Of a stretch of DNA of 64,000 bases, positions 47,987 to 62,363 are shown piece by piece (the first letter of the stretch is position 1; each line of letters starts with the position of its first letter). Location: NCBI RefSeq assembly GCF_025118155.1, contig NW_026251389.1:1-64000 (forward strand). The letters run 5' to 3'. The notes beneath the pieces were generated by a model. That model ran no database searches. It saw nothing but the letters and a program-made list of their open reading frames with translations, and was not told the DNA's origin. Position numbers and translations under genes: made by a program. Origin of the DNA: Cokeromyces recurvatus (lineage: Eukaryota; Mucoromycota; Mucoromycetes; Mucorales; Mucoraceae).

Positions 47987-49053
47987 TTAATAAAGCTGAT
48001 GAGAGAGTAAAATATGACTTGTTGTTGATTGTTGCTGTTGTTGCTGTACTGAATGAAGAAAATAATTATTTTCAGATACATTATATTGTATAGGCGATGA
48101 AGTAGCTGAAGTTGAAGAAGAAGACGGCGATAATGAAGGTGATGTATGACTATTGACTACAGGCGCCTCATACAGCATATCAAATGTTGTAGTTATTAAT
48201 GGGTTAAACTTTATATCAAAATTATCGAGGTGTTGTTGTGAATCAGGATTAAACGTTTCTTTAACGAATTGTGACGTTTGTTGTTGATTATTAAATGTAG
48301 CAGTATTTGGCCATTCAAAATCATATTGCTGTGTTTCTACTGGTTGAGCTACTACAGAAGCTGCTGCTGCCGCCATCATCATCATTTCTTCAGAAGAAGA
48401 TGAAGCTCGTTCTTCAATAAATAAAGGACTTTGTTGTGTACCATTTCTCCGAGATATACAAAATGGACAATGTCTAACAAATCGAGCAATCAATTCTTTT
48501 GGAATCCAAGAATATCTTCTACGAACCTACAAAAAAAAATAAAAATAAAAAAGAGTGGAGAAATAAGATAAAATGAAAGCAAATAATAATAATAACATAT
48601 ACACATTTATATCATCCTTACCAATGCAGATGTTTTATCTCTACCTCCATGATGCGCTTCGGTATGTGCTCTTACCAAAATACTATAAATTTGTTCACGC
48701 ATAGCCACCGGCTTACCATCATGACAGATAACTTGTCTCGTATTTAACTGGAACATTTTTTTTACCCAAAATCTAAATTGAGCAGTTGAGACAGCCGTAT
48801 TACGAGGATCTCTAAGAACTTGTAAAATTATAGAATAACGAGCTTGATTTATCAATGCTTTGTCTCGCTTCTTGGAAGATAAATTCTGAAGGTAATCTTG
48901 AACAATAGAGTCAAATTCTTTATAGGTAGGAAATTGATCTTGTTGCAAAGGTATAGATTGTCCAAGTTGCTGATTGATAGTGATATAATTTTCATTCATT
49001 GAATCCAGTATCATGTTACAAAACTCATCCTGCTGTTGATTTAAAGACATCAT
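47987..49053 (-). CDS. Protein with integrase-type H2C2 zinc-binding site
   Basis: Two exons, 48622-49053 and 47987-48526, 323 residues. An N-terminal helical block (DSIVQDYLQNLSSKKRDKAL, ARYSIILQVLRDP, STAQFRFWVKKMF) is followed by H-x3-H (H130, H134; RAHTEAHHGGRDKTSAL) and C-x2-C (C164, C167; HCPFC), the zinc-binding fold of retroelement integrases. The catalytic integrase core is absent; instead there is a low-complexity tail rich in Gln, Ser and Ala. This looks like a host gene derived from an integrase N-terminal domain and probably acts as a DNA- or protein-binding regulator; the role is inferred. A related fungal family is known to me only as integrase zinc-binding proteins. Confidence 0.75.
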
Positions 49054-49586
49054 TCAAGTATAGTATATATGTATATGAATATGTAACAATAGTGATAAAG
49101 ACAAAACAATTATATATATATTATAAACGAAAGAAAACAGAAAGTAATAAATATTTATACAAAACTTTTGATGATTTTAAATAAAAATAAATGCACGTAT
49201 ATGTGTATTTGTAACTATTTATATGTATACATGTCTATATGTTTATAAGAGACTCGGATATAAATATTTATATGTTTTATAGTTAAAGAAAATTAAGCTA
49301 AATTAAGGAGTAAAGAGATGGCTAAAAAAGCTCTTTCCTTTATATAATTAGGAGTGAAAGAAGTATATAATAAAGAAAAAGATTATATACAAAAGTACTT
49401 TCCTTTTAACGTTGTTTACTGTTAACATAACAGTATGACAATAAAAGAAAAGGGGAGGAGGGGTAAGGGGAAATGGCTGCCAAAAAAAAAAGGGAAAAGG
49501 AGAGTAGGGGAAGAATTAGATCTACTGACTCTTTAAGACAGATAAGGTTAATTATAGCGGCACACTCAAAGGCATCGTATATAGAC

Positions 49587-49617
<31 letters not shown>

Positions 49618-50552
49618 GTTTTTTATTGAAAATAATAACTGTTATCTATGCTCTTCCCCTTAACCTTACCTTATACACAAAAACATATAAAATACTCTTC
49701 CCCCCTTTTCTTATTACTTTACTCATATCTTATAATAGTTTAATTTTAGCATATTGTTCTTCTAATTTTATATATATGATGATGGCTTGTCCTTAAAATA
49801 AACCGATAATAATTACCGAAACTTGATTCACATGATATTATATTTCTGCTATATAATCATACGCCAGTTATAATTCCAATGACTTATTCTTCTTATAATC
49901 CAGACTTTTTTTTTTGTTTATCTAAAGTGAATGATCCAATTTCTATATGCAATAGAGATCTTTAAGGATTCTTTTTTACATGTAAAAAATAGGTATATTT
50001 TTAGAATAAGATGCATATTAATTGTTACATCGTTGTCAAATATAGCAAAATAGAGAGATAAAAGTTTAATATAAATATGGAATACAACATACTGTTTGTA
50101 TAAAATATCCAAAGTTACTTTCTTTCTTTCTTTCTTTTATATAATTTACATACTTAATATTCTAGTATTCGTTTAAATAAAATTCATATTTAAAAAAAAG
50201 AAAGCCATTTAATGTAATGAAACTTTAGGAAAACATAATGCAACAAATATACACCTTTGCTACAATTACTTATTTTTTCTTTTACATATAAAAGCAACAG
50301 TAAATATTTTTCTTATTGCTTCTATACTTTTTCTTTCTTTTCTTTTCTTTTTTCTTTTTTTTTTTTGGGCACTCGATACATTTCCAATAATCTAAAATAC
50401 ATGAAAAAAAAAGAGATCTTTTTTTTTTCGGATCTCTAAAACAAAAGCGATATGACAAATAAGACATTTTTTCTTTTTTTCACAAACAAAAAGAAAAAAA
50501 AAAACATCCTTTACATTTTCTTTGTTTTCTTGTACTCATCTACATTTCAACA
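49054..50552. other. Divergent upstream region of the H2C2 gene and ADE4
   Basis: About 1.5 kb, AT-rich. It has a T27 tract (49591-49617), CTTT repeats (50120-50136, 50327-50366) and A/T runs close to the ADE4 start. I see no TGACTC (Gcn4-type) site close to ADE4. No gene. Confidence 0.55.
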
Positions 50553-52506
50553 ATGTGTGGCATTTCAGCACTTATTTTAGCAGATCCTAATGGAGCTGCT
50601 TGTCCTGATTTATTTGAAAGCTTAGGTCTACTTCAACATAGAGGCCAGGTACATAAGATTTTATTTTATTCTCGCTTTCTTCAAATGACGTTTATATATG
50701 TATGTATATCTATATATCTGTATATACAAATAGGATGCTGCGGGTATTGTAACTTGTGCTGCAAAAGGCCGATTTTATCAATGTAAAGGAAATGGCATGG
50801 TTAGAGACGTTTTTAATGAACAACAACTTTCCAATCTTATTGGTAGCCTTGGTATTGGACATGGTATGAAATAGATTATAAAAGTATTACTCGTATTTAA
50901 TATGGATATACTAAAATACATTAATATCTGTCTTTTTTTTTTATATGTAAAAATATACATATATAGTTCGTTACCCCACAGCAGGTTCATCTTCTATGTC
51001 CGAAGCTCAACCTTTTTATGTCAATTCACCTTATGGCATTACTTTTGCTCATGTAAATATATTTATTTAAATGTTTATATTTGTAGTGTGTTTTTTTTCA
51101 TTAGCAAGACTAACTCTTTGATATACTTGTTTCATTATTATTTAGAACGGTAATTTGACTAATGCAAGAGAATTGAGAGATTTCATGGACAAAGTAGCTC
51201 ACCGACATATCAACACCGATTCTGATTCCGAATTATTATTAAACATCTTGGCCAACAACTTACAGAAGACTGGAAAATTTAGGTAAAAGTGACTGTCAAA
51301 AATGAGTATGACCCACCCAATAGATAAACTTACATCTCATCTAAAAAAAAAAAAAAAGAGTAAACGAAGAAGATATCTTTACAGCCATCAAGGACTTGTA
51401 TAGTCAATGTAGAGGAGCTTATGCTTGTGTAGCCATGATTGCCGGATTTGGTATCATTGGCTTTAGAGATCCTCATGGTATACGTCCCCTCATCATGGGG
51501 CGTCGTCAGACACCTTCAGGATATGATTATATGTTTGCTTCTGAAAGTGTTGTTTTAGAATCTCTCGGGTTTACAGATTTCCAAGATGTACTACCAGGCG
51601 AGGCTATTATTATTACGAGAGAAGCCATTTCAAGACGTCGTTTAGTGATCAAGGAAGATATTGCACCATGTATCTTTGAATATGTTTATTTTGCTCGTCA
51701 AGACAGTATCATTGATGGTATTTCGGTTTACAATGCTCGTTTAGCAATGGGTGAAGCCTTGGCTGATCAAGTGAAAAGGGTACTTGGTGATCAAATAGAT
51801 ATTGACGTAGTCATCCCTGTACCTGATACAAGTCGTGCTGCTGCTATTCAATGCTCCCGCAAACTTAACATTGTTTATCGTGAAGGCTTTAACAAGAATC
51901 GATATGTCGGCAGAACATTCATTATGCCTGGTCAACAAATAAGACGTAAAAATGTGCGTCGTAAATTGAATGCAATGGCATTAGAATTCCAAGGAAAAAA
52001 TGTGTTATTAGTAGATGGTAAAGTATTCCTGTATACAAGAGTAATAATAATAAAACAATTTTTTTTTAACTCATTCATATATCTATATAGATTCTATTGT
52101 TAGAGGAACTACTTCAAAGGAAATCATTCAAATGGCAAGAGAGGCAGGTGCTAAAAAAGTCTATTTCGCCTCTTGTGCACCACCCATCCGATACCCCAAC
52201 GTCTATGGTATTGATATGCCTACAAGACATGAATTAGTAGCCTATGGACGCAATGAAGAAGACATAGCCAGAGATATTGGAGCAGATAAAGTTATCTTTG
52301 AAGATTTGGACGCTTTGATTGATTCCGTACGTCGCTTTAATACCAACATTAAAACATTCGATACATCTGTCTTTAATGGCAAATATGTCACTGGTGATGT
52401 AGATGAGTCCTACTTTAATTATATAGAAAGCTTGCGTAGCGATAAGGTCAAGGAAGCAACTACTGATAATGAAAGCATTGGTTTACATAATAGTTTTAAG
52501 AAATAA
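50553..52506 (+). CDS. ADE4: Amidophosphoribosyltransferase (purine biosynthesis, step 1)
   Basis: Six exons: 50553-50648, 50734-50863, 50967-51052, 51146-51282, 51359-52017 and 52091-52506, 507 residues, close to yeast Ade4 (510). The nucleophilic Cys follows the initiator Met ([14 protein letters not shown]), typical of class II glutamine amidotransferases. [25 protein letters not shown] and [14 protein letters not shown] shape the glutaminase site; the PRPP-binding loop is [18 protein letters not shown]. It converts PRPP and glutamine to phosphoribosylamine in the cytosol and is normally feedback-inhibited by AMP and GMP. The exon 5 acceptor lies in an A-run (51344-51358). Confidence 0.97.
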
Positions 52507-53262
52507 TACATTAGAGAATATTGTTTATTATATAATATTGTTATACAAAAGAATCATGCGTCATATATATATATAAAAGTATACTTTATAAATAATTCAT
52601 CATGCTTAATATTAAATAGAACTTTTCTCATTCAAAAAAAAAAAAAAATATTAAATTAGTTAGACAGAAAGACATTAGCAATAGAAAGACAAGATAAAAA
52701 CTTTGATAGAATACTCAAACATGACCGAACAAACATGAATTAAATTCCTAGGGAAATAGGAATAGCTAAAAGTTATTCCTCTTCATAATAATAATAAAAG
52801 GAAAATATAAAGAGAGAAACACAAAAGACTTTGCCACTGTTAGGGCTTATCGAAATTATTACCATAATAAAAAAAACAAGCAAATAAATACATATAAATA
52901 GATATTGGTTTTTGCCTATGTTTAGATTATATATAAATTCGAAGCCGTTTTATTAGCAGCAATTGCGATATTATCCAAAACGAGGAATATGAAAATAAAA
53001 AAAAAAAGAGGAAATTGATGGGATAACGATTTATCTATGGAGAAAATAATTTTTTATACTTGAATTACATAAGGAACAAACACTTATAATGAAGCCTGAT
53101 TCAAAGACAATTAAGCAAATATTGAGTTTTGAAGAAGATAGTCATTCTCTTTGATTTATTACTCACAATTATAGCAATTCCCAGAAGATTCTTTAAATAA
53201 AATAATATATCTTCTCTAAAAATATTCATAAAATAAAAATATCTTACAATGAATAATTTATT

Positions 53263-53308
<46 letters not shown>

Positions 53309-53789
53309 CAAGAATAAGAAGCTCGTACTAATGTTTAAGAATTTCAATTTACACTTAAGGTAACTCAAGTCTAAATTAATCAGCAATGTCCTACAATATT
53401 TAATTTACGTAGTTCAAGTAGTCTAGAATGAATTGTTACACATACTTTTTTTTTTTTTTTTTGGATCGACATAGTCTGTTACATTGTGTACGACTATACC
53501 AAATGACAATCCCCCCAAAAAAAAAAACTAATTTTTGTAATAAAATATATTTAATTTATAGCTTAAAAAAAAAAAAGAAGAATCATAATAAGTAGGATTT
53601 ACACTGCTAATCGTGCTCATGAAAAAAAAAAGGGGGGGGGATTTCGTGCAGGGATTACTAGGGCATTCTAATAATGTTTTTCTAGACATGTTAAGAAAAA
53701 AACTTAATTCGGCATTCTGTTAATACAATTTTTTTTTTATACTCATGGAATGTATTTACAACAGATATAGAAAACTTTTATTTAAACAC
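52507..53789. other. Spacer after ADE4
   Basis: AT-rich. T-tract of about 43 (53264-53306), T16-17 (53446-53462) and an A10G9 block (53623-53641). No gene supported. Confidence 0.6.
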
Positions 53790-55807
53790 CTAACCTAAAT
53801 TCAACAATGTTACCGTGGGTATAAATCCATTATCAATAGGACTATAGAGATATGGCTTATCAATATCACTATCCCAAGCAATAGTGTCTTCCATCAATTT
53901 CTTGTAGTAAATCAAGTATTCCAAGGACAGCATCATGCGGGTGCATGTACTTGACAGCGTTGGCAACATGCATTTTTGGATAAATTTAAATGTGTATGAT
54001 AATGACGATCCTGCAGATGCTGATGCTGTTGATGGTTGTGGTGGATGATACTGGTGAATATAATATTCAACAATCAAGCCATAAACCATGACTCCAAAGG
54101 TCATAAACTTCCTTAGTGATTTCGCCTTCATCACTCTTCTATGAAGCATTCTTTTGGTTATCTCACCAAGCCGTACAATTTCGTTATCGATGTCAGCAGC
54201 TGCTGTATGAAATGGTTTGATTTCTACAGCTCCAATTTCCAAACCATTAATTTCAACAAATTTGGCATCTGATGTTTGACAGTGCTGGATACTCATATTT
54301 GAACAATCATAGAAATCGAATGGTAAATCCCTAAAGAAAAAGTATCAATTCCTGCTACCACTGATTTTTCTTTATATAGTTTACCAATATATTTGGAATC
54401 TGTCATTGACATGGAAAACAGAATTAACAAAAGGCACAACGTATTTTATCTTGTAATCATTTTCCCTATTATCTTGATCCTCTACAGGCTTGTACGAATG
54501 AAAATTTAATTGCTGGAGTTTATAATCTTTGAGTATATTAGAATGGCTAAAGAGTTTTTATTAATTCCAAATACTATCAAGCAAAGCAAATGAATTTACC
54601 AAGATAATAAAAGAATTGTTATATTGTCGAATTCAGGTTTCAAGGGATTCAACAGAAAATTGTCATTTTTGTATTGCACTTCCTATAAAACAATTAGTCT
54701 TGTTACCTTTTACTTTGGATACCACTTACTCGAAAAAATCGATCAGCAAGACTGCGGATGTCGTCATCAAGGGCATCAAGTATATTTTCGCGGTTTTCAC
54801 AAGTATCAACAAATTCAATACCACTGTACATTCTATGAAATAAAACTATTAGTTGTGCAAACAGCTTATGTCATATCAGCAACTATTTCTTACAGTCTAT
54901 CAATCACTGATTCACTTTTCGACATATACCGAATCTCATCAAGGTTTTCCAACAATAATGGTTCTATCTCATCCAAGCTAATAACGTACGCAATATAAGG
55001 ACTGTCAATTGAGGAAACTGAATTTTGATAGGTGTCTCCAGATGTGTTTGTGAGAAGTGATATATCTAAAACCCGTTAAAAGCCGTATGATTTCAATCCT
55101 AACCCATAACATACCTTGATTTTCCCCAATGTTAGCAAGAGACTTCTGTTTCAATCTCTTTCCATTGCTTCTGTCATTCTCATCCTTATTATCTAAATTC
55201 TTCTGATCAACTGATCCCCCGTTTTCACTATCTTCTTCCTCAATAGTTGTCGTTACTTTCCTTTTACCTTTGTCTCTCTCCAAATCGGCGTTTATCTTGT
55301 AATAGCTACAATCTGCTGCATTATACATCAACATTTGACCTTTATGCGTGAGATTGGTTTTGACATCTTGGATCTCTTCCTCTCTTCTCTTCTCTTGATC
55401 TTAATTGCCTTTGCATACTCGAGGGTAAACATGTTACTGATTTGTGTATTTTCCAAAAATAATTTGATCTTTGTACAATATCTCGCCATACTCAACGCTT
55501 GTCCAACAATGATACAATCTTCTTTGATCATTATTATTTTTGTGGAGACTTCTTTATCAGAATCTTTTACTTTTTTAATGACCAATTTACTGATATCGTC
55601 GAGTGCAATAATAATAATGTCGTATAAAATTCTAGAATCATCAGGGCAAATTTGGTTTTGTAAATAATCATCGATCAAACGTTTCGCATCACTGAATTCT
55701 TTAAAAGGTGCAATCAAGACACCATCAGGGATGTTCAAAGCATCTCTGATTGCTGAAGGAATAGTTGAGGCACCCTTTAGACCGTCTAGTTTTGGTCGTC
55801 TTGCCAT
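53790..55807 (-). pseudogene. Dispersed-family gene with PD-(D/E)XK-like motif, one frameshift
   Basis: Exons (minus): 55115-55807, 54894-55065, 54707-54832, 54385-54546 and 53790-54330. It begins MARRPKLDGLKGASTIPSAI and continues through IIIIALDDISKLVIKKV, then a frame change near 55388 (GAGAAGAGAGGAAG), EEIQDVKTNLTHKGQMLMYN, a K/D/E-rich linker, SGDTYQNSVSSIDSPYIAY, MYSGIEFVDTCENRENILD, KIKYVVPFVNSVFHVNDR, and the last exon with SDAKFVEINGLEIGAVEIKP followed by a long helical tail. D...G-A-V-E-I-K has the spacing of a PD-(D/E)XK nuclease core. The fold assignment is inference; I know the family only as expanded hypothetical proteins of Mucoromycota. One base change restores the whole frame, so it may be recently dead or a sequence error. 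Confidence 0.6.
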
Positions 55808-55939
55808 TTTGCGTGTTGCCTGCATTTAATATCACTGCAAATAACTCCTACTTTCACCAAAGTTTCACCATGGTGAAAGCATATTGAACATGGTAAATGC
55901 AACCATGGCAAAACTAGTACTTTATCTCCGGTGTTAAAG

Positions 55940-56469
55940 TTGACATTATGGTCTTTTAACGGCTCACCCTTTTTAACCCATGTCCATTGCTTTCCATCTG
56001 AACCCAAACGGTTAATTTTTTGTTTCGTCACTAAAGACGACCTTTTTTTCCCAATCCTCCACCGTCCAATTTATATAAGCTTTGTCCCGTTTCAGACGAT
56101 TTCGTCTACGCTCATTCGTCAATGGCAATAAAGATTTTTTAAGCTTCGAACCAAAGTTGGATAATTTTAAGAATTTGCGAATGGTTTGCGCAAAATATCA
56201 TATCCTTGACCATGTAAGTTCCCGGAAGCGTCTACTGCAGTGGTGATAAAATGACCAATATAAAAAGATCGCGCAAACAATCCCCCAAGTAAAGGGCTAA
56301 TCTTCTTTGATCTACCTTCTTTTACGTTAATCTCAATTTGATTTTCTTTGACAATTCTGCTAATTGTCCTAGTTGACACGCCCATTGCCTTAGAAATATC
56401 TTTATAAGGCTCCTTAGCATTAAATTTTGCTAAAATATCCATCTTTTTATCGTAAGGAATCGGACTCAT
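55940..56469 (-). pseudogene. Tc1-type transposase N-terminal remnant
   Basis: It starts MSPIPYDKKMDILAKFNAKE with a helix-turn-helix (YKDISKAMGVSTRTISRIVK), then, in other frames, RDKAYINWTVEDWEKKVVFS-DET and KINRLGSDGKQWTWVKKGE, the first catalytic Asp region. At least two frame changes (near 56190 and at an A-run near 56034). The second half with the remaining D and E is missing. It abuts the start of the dispersed-family gene. Confidence 0.75.
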
Positions 56470-57153
56470 TTTATTGTATGTAATGATCTGTGTTAATGGG
56501 AATGATGCACAAATGTTGTTCAGATTAGTTACGAATGATATTAAATGATTTAAAAATAGATAAAGAAAAAAAAATATTATGCAGCGAAATAGCTAAATCG
56601 TATACAATGACATGATCGCTGTCAAAATAAACATTCATGCATGTAAATGAGACTAAAAAGCTATAAAAATAGTCAACTTTCCATTAAAAAAATACTTTTA
56701 TTAATATATCTTTATTCATTTATGTTGTGCATTAAGGAAAAAAGAATTAAGCCCTAACATCGTAACCGACAGTAACTCTCAGTAACGCCGATTTGACTTG
56801 GCTAAAAAGTCAATTATTCACTAATCGTTTTCCATTTAGTGCCATTTATTTTTCGGAGATCGCCATTTATTTTTTTCAGAGCGGACAAAATTTACCAGCC
56901 GCACTGTAGTAAAATATCATAGCCCTCCCCCCCCACGTGTGCCATTATTATCATTATCCTTTCTTTTTCTTCTTCTCCTGTTATTTACGCCCCGGTATCA
57001 AACGTCACAAAGCCAAAAAAAGCAGCAGCACATTAAATATTAATTTAGTGTATTATTATTAAAAAGATCAATATTTCTCTTTTCTCTCTTTCTCTCTCTC
57101 TCTCTTTTTTTTTATTATTATTATTGAGTCATTTTCTCTTATTAATTATTATT
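56470..57153. other. Upstream region of the SWIRM gene
   Basis: It contains CCCCCCCCACGTGTG (a CACGTG near 56934), CTCTCTCT repeats (57088-57103) and a TTATTATTATT run before the ATG. No terminal repeat of the neighbouring transposase remnant was found. No gene. Confidence 0.55.
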
Positions 57154-58102
57154 ATGATATTTTCTCCTAATAGTGTGCCTATATCTCCTCCTGTCACTCC
57201 AAAGATAACATTGGAAAAGGAGCGATCTATGTCACCTGTGGCATCTATTATTCAATTACCACCACCATCTAATAGCAGTAGTAGTAATAATAATAATGCT
57301 TTTTTTACTCCTACTTCTCCTCCTCATTATGATCTAATAAAAAGAAGACCACGTAAAGCTAGTCGTGTATATCGATTCATTTCAACTGCAAGTGAAGATG
57401 TTATCCATCAATCTTCTTTAGTTATCAACAGAGGTAAAAATCGATCCAAATCAAGACCTTATCGTTCTCTTCCTGCTTGCACTCAAGGTACTTTTATGAT
57501 GGATGTCGGAGTTATTTGCAGAATAATAAAAGGACGGAAGAACAGAAAGAATTCAAAAGTGACACAGAACAAATCATTACTACCAACGTTTGACACGGTT
57601 TCTATTCTTAATACTGAACGCCATGTAAGGAAAGCCAAGACTGATGCAGCCGCAGCTTATGATAGTGTTGATATCACTGTAAGTGATGAAGAAGCTCTTG
57701 AACCTGAATGGGTTCCTAATATGAATGTGTTTAATCATTCATTACCTACTGTAGTATGGAAAGGTATACACGTACATATATCATTTATAAATTTACTATA
57801 CTAACAATAAATATACACATATAAATAAATATATATTCTTAGGTACACCATTGCTAATTAAACATTTACCTTATTATGAACTATTACATCCTGGTGAAGT
57901 CTATATCGCATCTACTTTACGCATCACACCAGAACAATATTTAAAATGTAGAAGGTCACTTATCTTGGCAGCTAAAGAATTTAATAAAAGGCATCTTCAA
58001 TTTAGAAAGTCAGATGCGCAAAAATGTGCACGAATTGATGTTAATAAGATTAGTATGCTTTGGAGCGTGTTTAATAAATTAGGTTGGTTCAACCCTCATT
58101 AA
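57154..58102 (+). CDS. SWIRM-domain protein (Fun19-like)
   Basis: Two exons, 57154-57763 and 57843-58102, 289 residues. The first ~200 residues are disordered (proline/serine-rich, with a basic patch KRRPRKASRVYRF). The C-terminal ~85 residues form a SWIRM domain: LLIKHLPYYELLHPGEVYIA, LRITPEQYLKCRRSLILAAK, then KCARIDVNKISMLWSVFNKL. SWIRM is a helical DNA/nucleosome- or protein-binding module of chromatin regulators; stand-alone fungal versions include Fun19 and the S. pombe Laf proteins. A nuclear role is inferred. The start MIFSPNS was preferred to an upstream MSHFLLL that would add a short hydrophobic leader. Confidence 0.85.
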
Positions 58103-58616
58103 CAAAGATTATCACGCCATATACATAATTGTATATTTTACCATTATTTTATCCTCATTTATATATATTACTTCCTCATGTCATTTATAAAGCATTCTAT
58201 TATATTATATATCTATTCTCTCTCTCTCTCTTTAAATCATATTGTAAAATATCCTTTAAACTAAATAAATAAATATTCCCTTTCACATTTATAGTTTATT
58301 TTACACTTTTAAAGAAGAATTGATTCCAATAAATTGATTGCTTTAGTCAAGTAATCAAGCTACAAATCATACTTTTCTTTCCTATTAGTATTTTATTATC
58401 AATTAGAGAGACTTTATATGATTCAATCCATAAGCGATGATATTTAGGTTTTGCTTCATGTATACATACATACACCTTAGTGTTACTATTACTCTGTTTT
58501 TATTTCTTCTTTCTTTGCATGGAATAGTTCATGTCCTTTTGCAACTATGTTACATAAAAAAAAGTAAATACATATGTTAATCTCTCTCCGCCCTCCCCCC
58601 TTTTTTTTTCCATTCA
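58103..58616. other. Convergent 3' spacer
   Basis: Between the SWIRM stop and the AIG1-type stop. TCTCTCTCTCTC at about 58217-58231, CCCCCCTTTTTTTTT near 58594-58609; otherwise plain AT-rich DNA. Confidence 0.6.
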
Positions 58617-59423
58617 CTAAACTAAATAGTTACTTGTTTTATAAAGTAAAGAACAAAACCAACCGCAGAATATGAAGAAAACGCCTCTTTGAGCATTATT
58701 CTTAAATAAACCTAAGAGAGGATAAGGCCAATATCCATTATGCTCATAACATACATTAACCCAAACATAATAAAGAAAAGTGAAAAAGTAAATGGAAAAG
58801 ATATGAATAGGGGATCTTTTAAATCCTCTGTTAAATCCCATAAAGTCGATCCAGCACACAATAGTAGGAAAAAGATGTAGACTCAAATCTAACTTTAAAG
58901 GTAAATCAAATATAGTATCTTTGGGTACCAGCATTTCTTTATCATACAGCATAATAGGCCAATATAAAATGCTAATTAACCCTTCTACCTAGAAATAATA
59001 ATGATATTAATATGCGCGTATGTTATATATATATATGTATATGTATGTATATATTTACAGGTGTGGCAATAGCAGTCAAGGATTCATAAATCACTATAAT
59101 AATATAAAATACATAAATATCTTATCGCGTCTTTTTTTTTTTCTCTACCCATATTTTTCTTCTTTTTTTTTACCTTGAAGTTTTCCTGTTAATAAATTAA
59201 TAATGCGAGCAAAAGAGGATAAAGTGGCTACCAAAAGACCGACAATAGTTAAAAACTACACAAGATAAATATCATTATATGTTATTATTGCTAGGTTATA
59301 ACTTACTTGAAAATGACCACTATAGCCCACCATAGGTACACCGATTTTTACACCATATAATCCATACAGGTTTACACATAGACCTGCAGTAACAATAAAC
59401 AAATTCAATCCTTTATGCGTCAT
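58617..59423 (-). CDS. AIG1/FAR-17a family membrane protein
   Basis: Four exons: 59307-59423, 59174-59255, 59059-59093 and 58617-58988, 201 residues. Multi-pass membrane protein starting MTHKGLNLFIVTAGLCVNLY. Family features are YWPIMLYDKEMLVPKDTIFD, LSLHLFPTIVCWIDFM (conserved His) and YVWVNVCYEHNGYWPYPLLG. Human AIG1 and ADTRP are threonine hydrolases that cleave branched fatty-acid esters of hydroxy fatty acids; an equivalent lipid hydrolase activity at the ER is inferred. It is divergent with the aldehyde dehydrogenase, about 670 bp apart. Confidence 0.85.
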
Positions 59424-59865
59424 GCTGTACAAGACGGGAAAGAAAGAAAGAAAGACAGAAAGAAAGAAAGAAAAAAAAGGGTAATATTATAAATATAAAA
59501 CATCATTTCCATCATTATCGGCGGTCTAATTCGGTAATAAACCGTTCAACTCAGTAATATATCCATAATAATACGTATGTTAATGATAATACAGTATTTT
59601 TGGACTAGCTTGTTGGTTTCTAACGAGATAATACAGAGGGGCCATCTTGACCAGTTAGTATTTCATTAGAGATTTGATGAATATATGTATACATATATGT
59701 ATATATTTTTTGGCATTATTGCAACCGTATTGTCACAGTATCTCAAGGTAGCTTTGGCTAGCTAAGATACCATGACAGCTTATTATTATAGATTTAAAAT
59801 TTCTTTCAAAGCATAAATGGTAAGTCTGCTTCGTATAAAAAGTAGCTATGTTAAATTGGCTGTTC

Positions 59866-59902
<37 letters not shown>

Positions 59903-60025
59903 AATTAACTAGGGCAAATCAGCTTTTACAGTTACATCATCATTTTACGTATGCAGTAGCATATCTTGTTCTTATTATTACAAATTTGGCAAGTTTAAAA
60001 TGACAAATTAATTTTAATGCAACTT

Positions 60026-60062
<37 letters not shown>

Positions 60063-60096
60063 CTTTTTCTTTTTTTCTCTTTCCTTCATTTCCATA
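59424..60096. promoter_or_regulatory. Shared upstream region of AIG1-type and aldehyde dehydrogenase genes
   Basis: GAAA microsatellite at 59439-59475, an imperfect 47-bp hairpin at 59731-59777, and T-tracts at 59869-59902 and 60027-60062; the latter lies just before the aldehyde dehydrogenase ATG. No gene seen. Confidence 0.45.
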
Positions 60097-62226
<2,130 letters not shown>

Positions 62227-62363
62227 GGAGAGTATAATAATCTTATTATGGAGCAAAATAAATAAAAACGTATATGAAGAATATATTCTTCACCAACATA
62301 AAAAAAATATATATATATTTGTATACACAAATATGTACATAATGTAAAAACACTTTATTAACT

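Noticed and set aside
49473..49796. 107-codon plus-strand ORF with poly-Phe
   Set aside because: It spans a T27 tract and hydrophobic AT-rich DNA; no start context, no relatives recognised.
51396..52103. Separate gene for the middle of ADE4
   Set aside because: It is exon 5 of ADE4; splice sites on both sides keep the frame.
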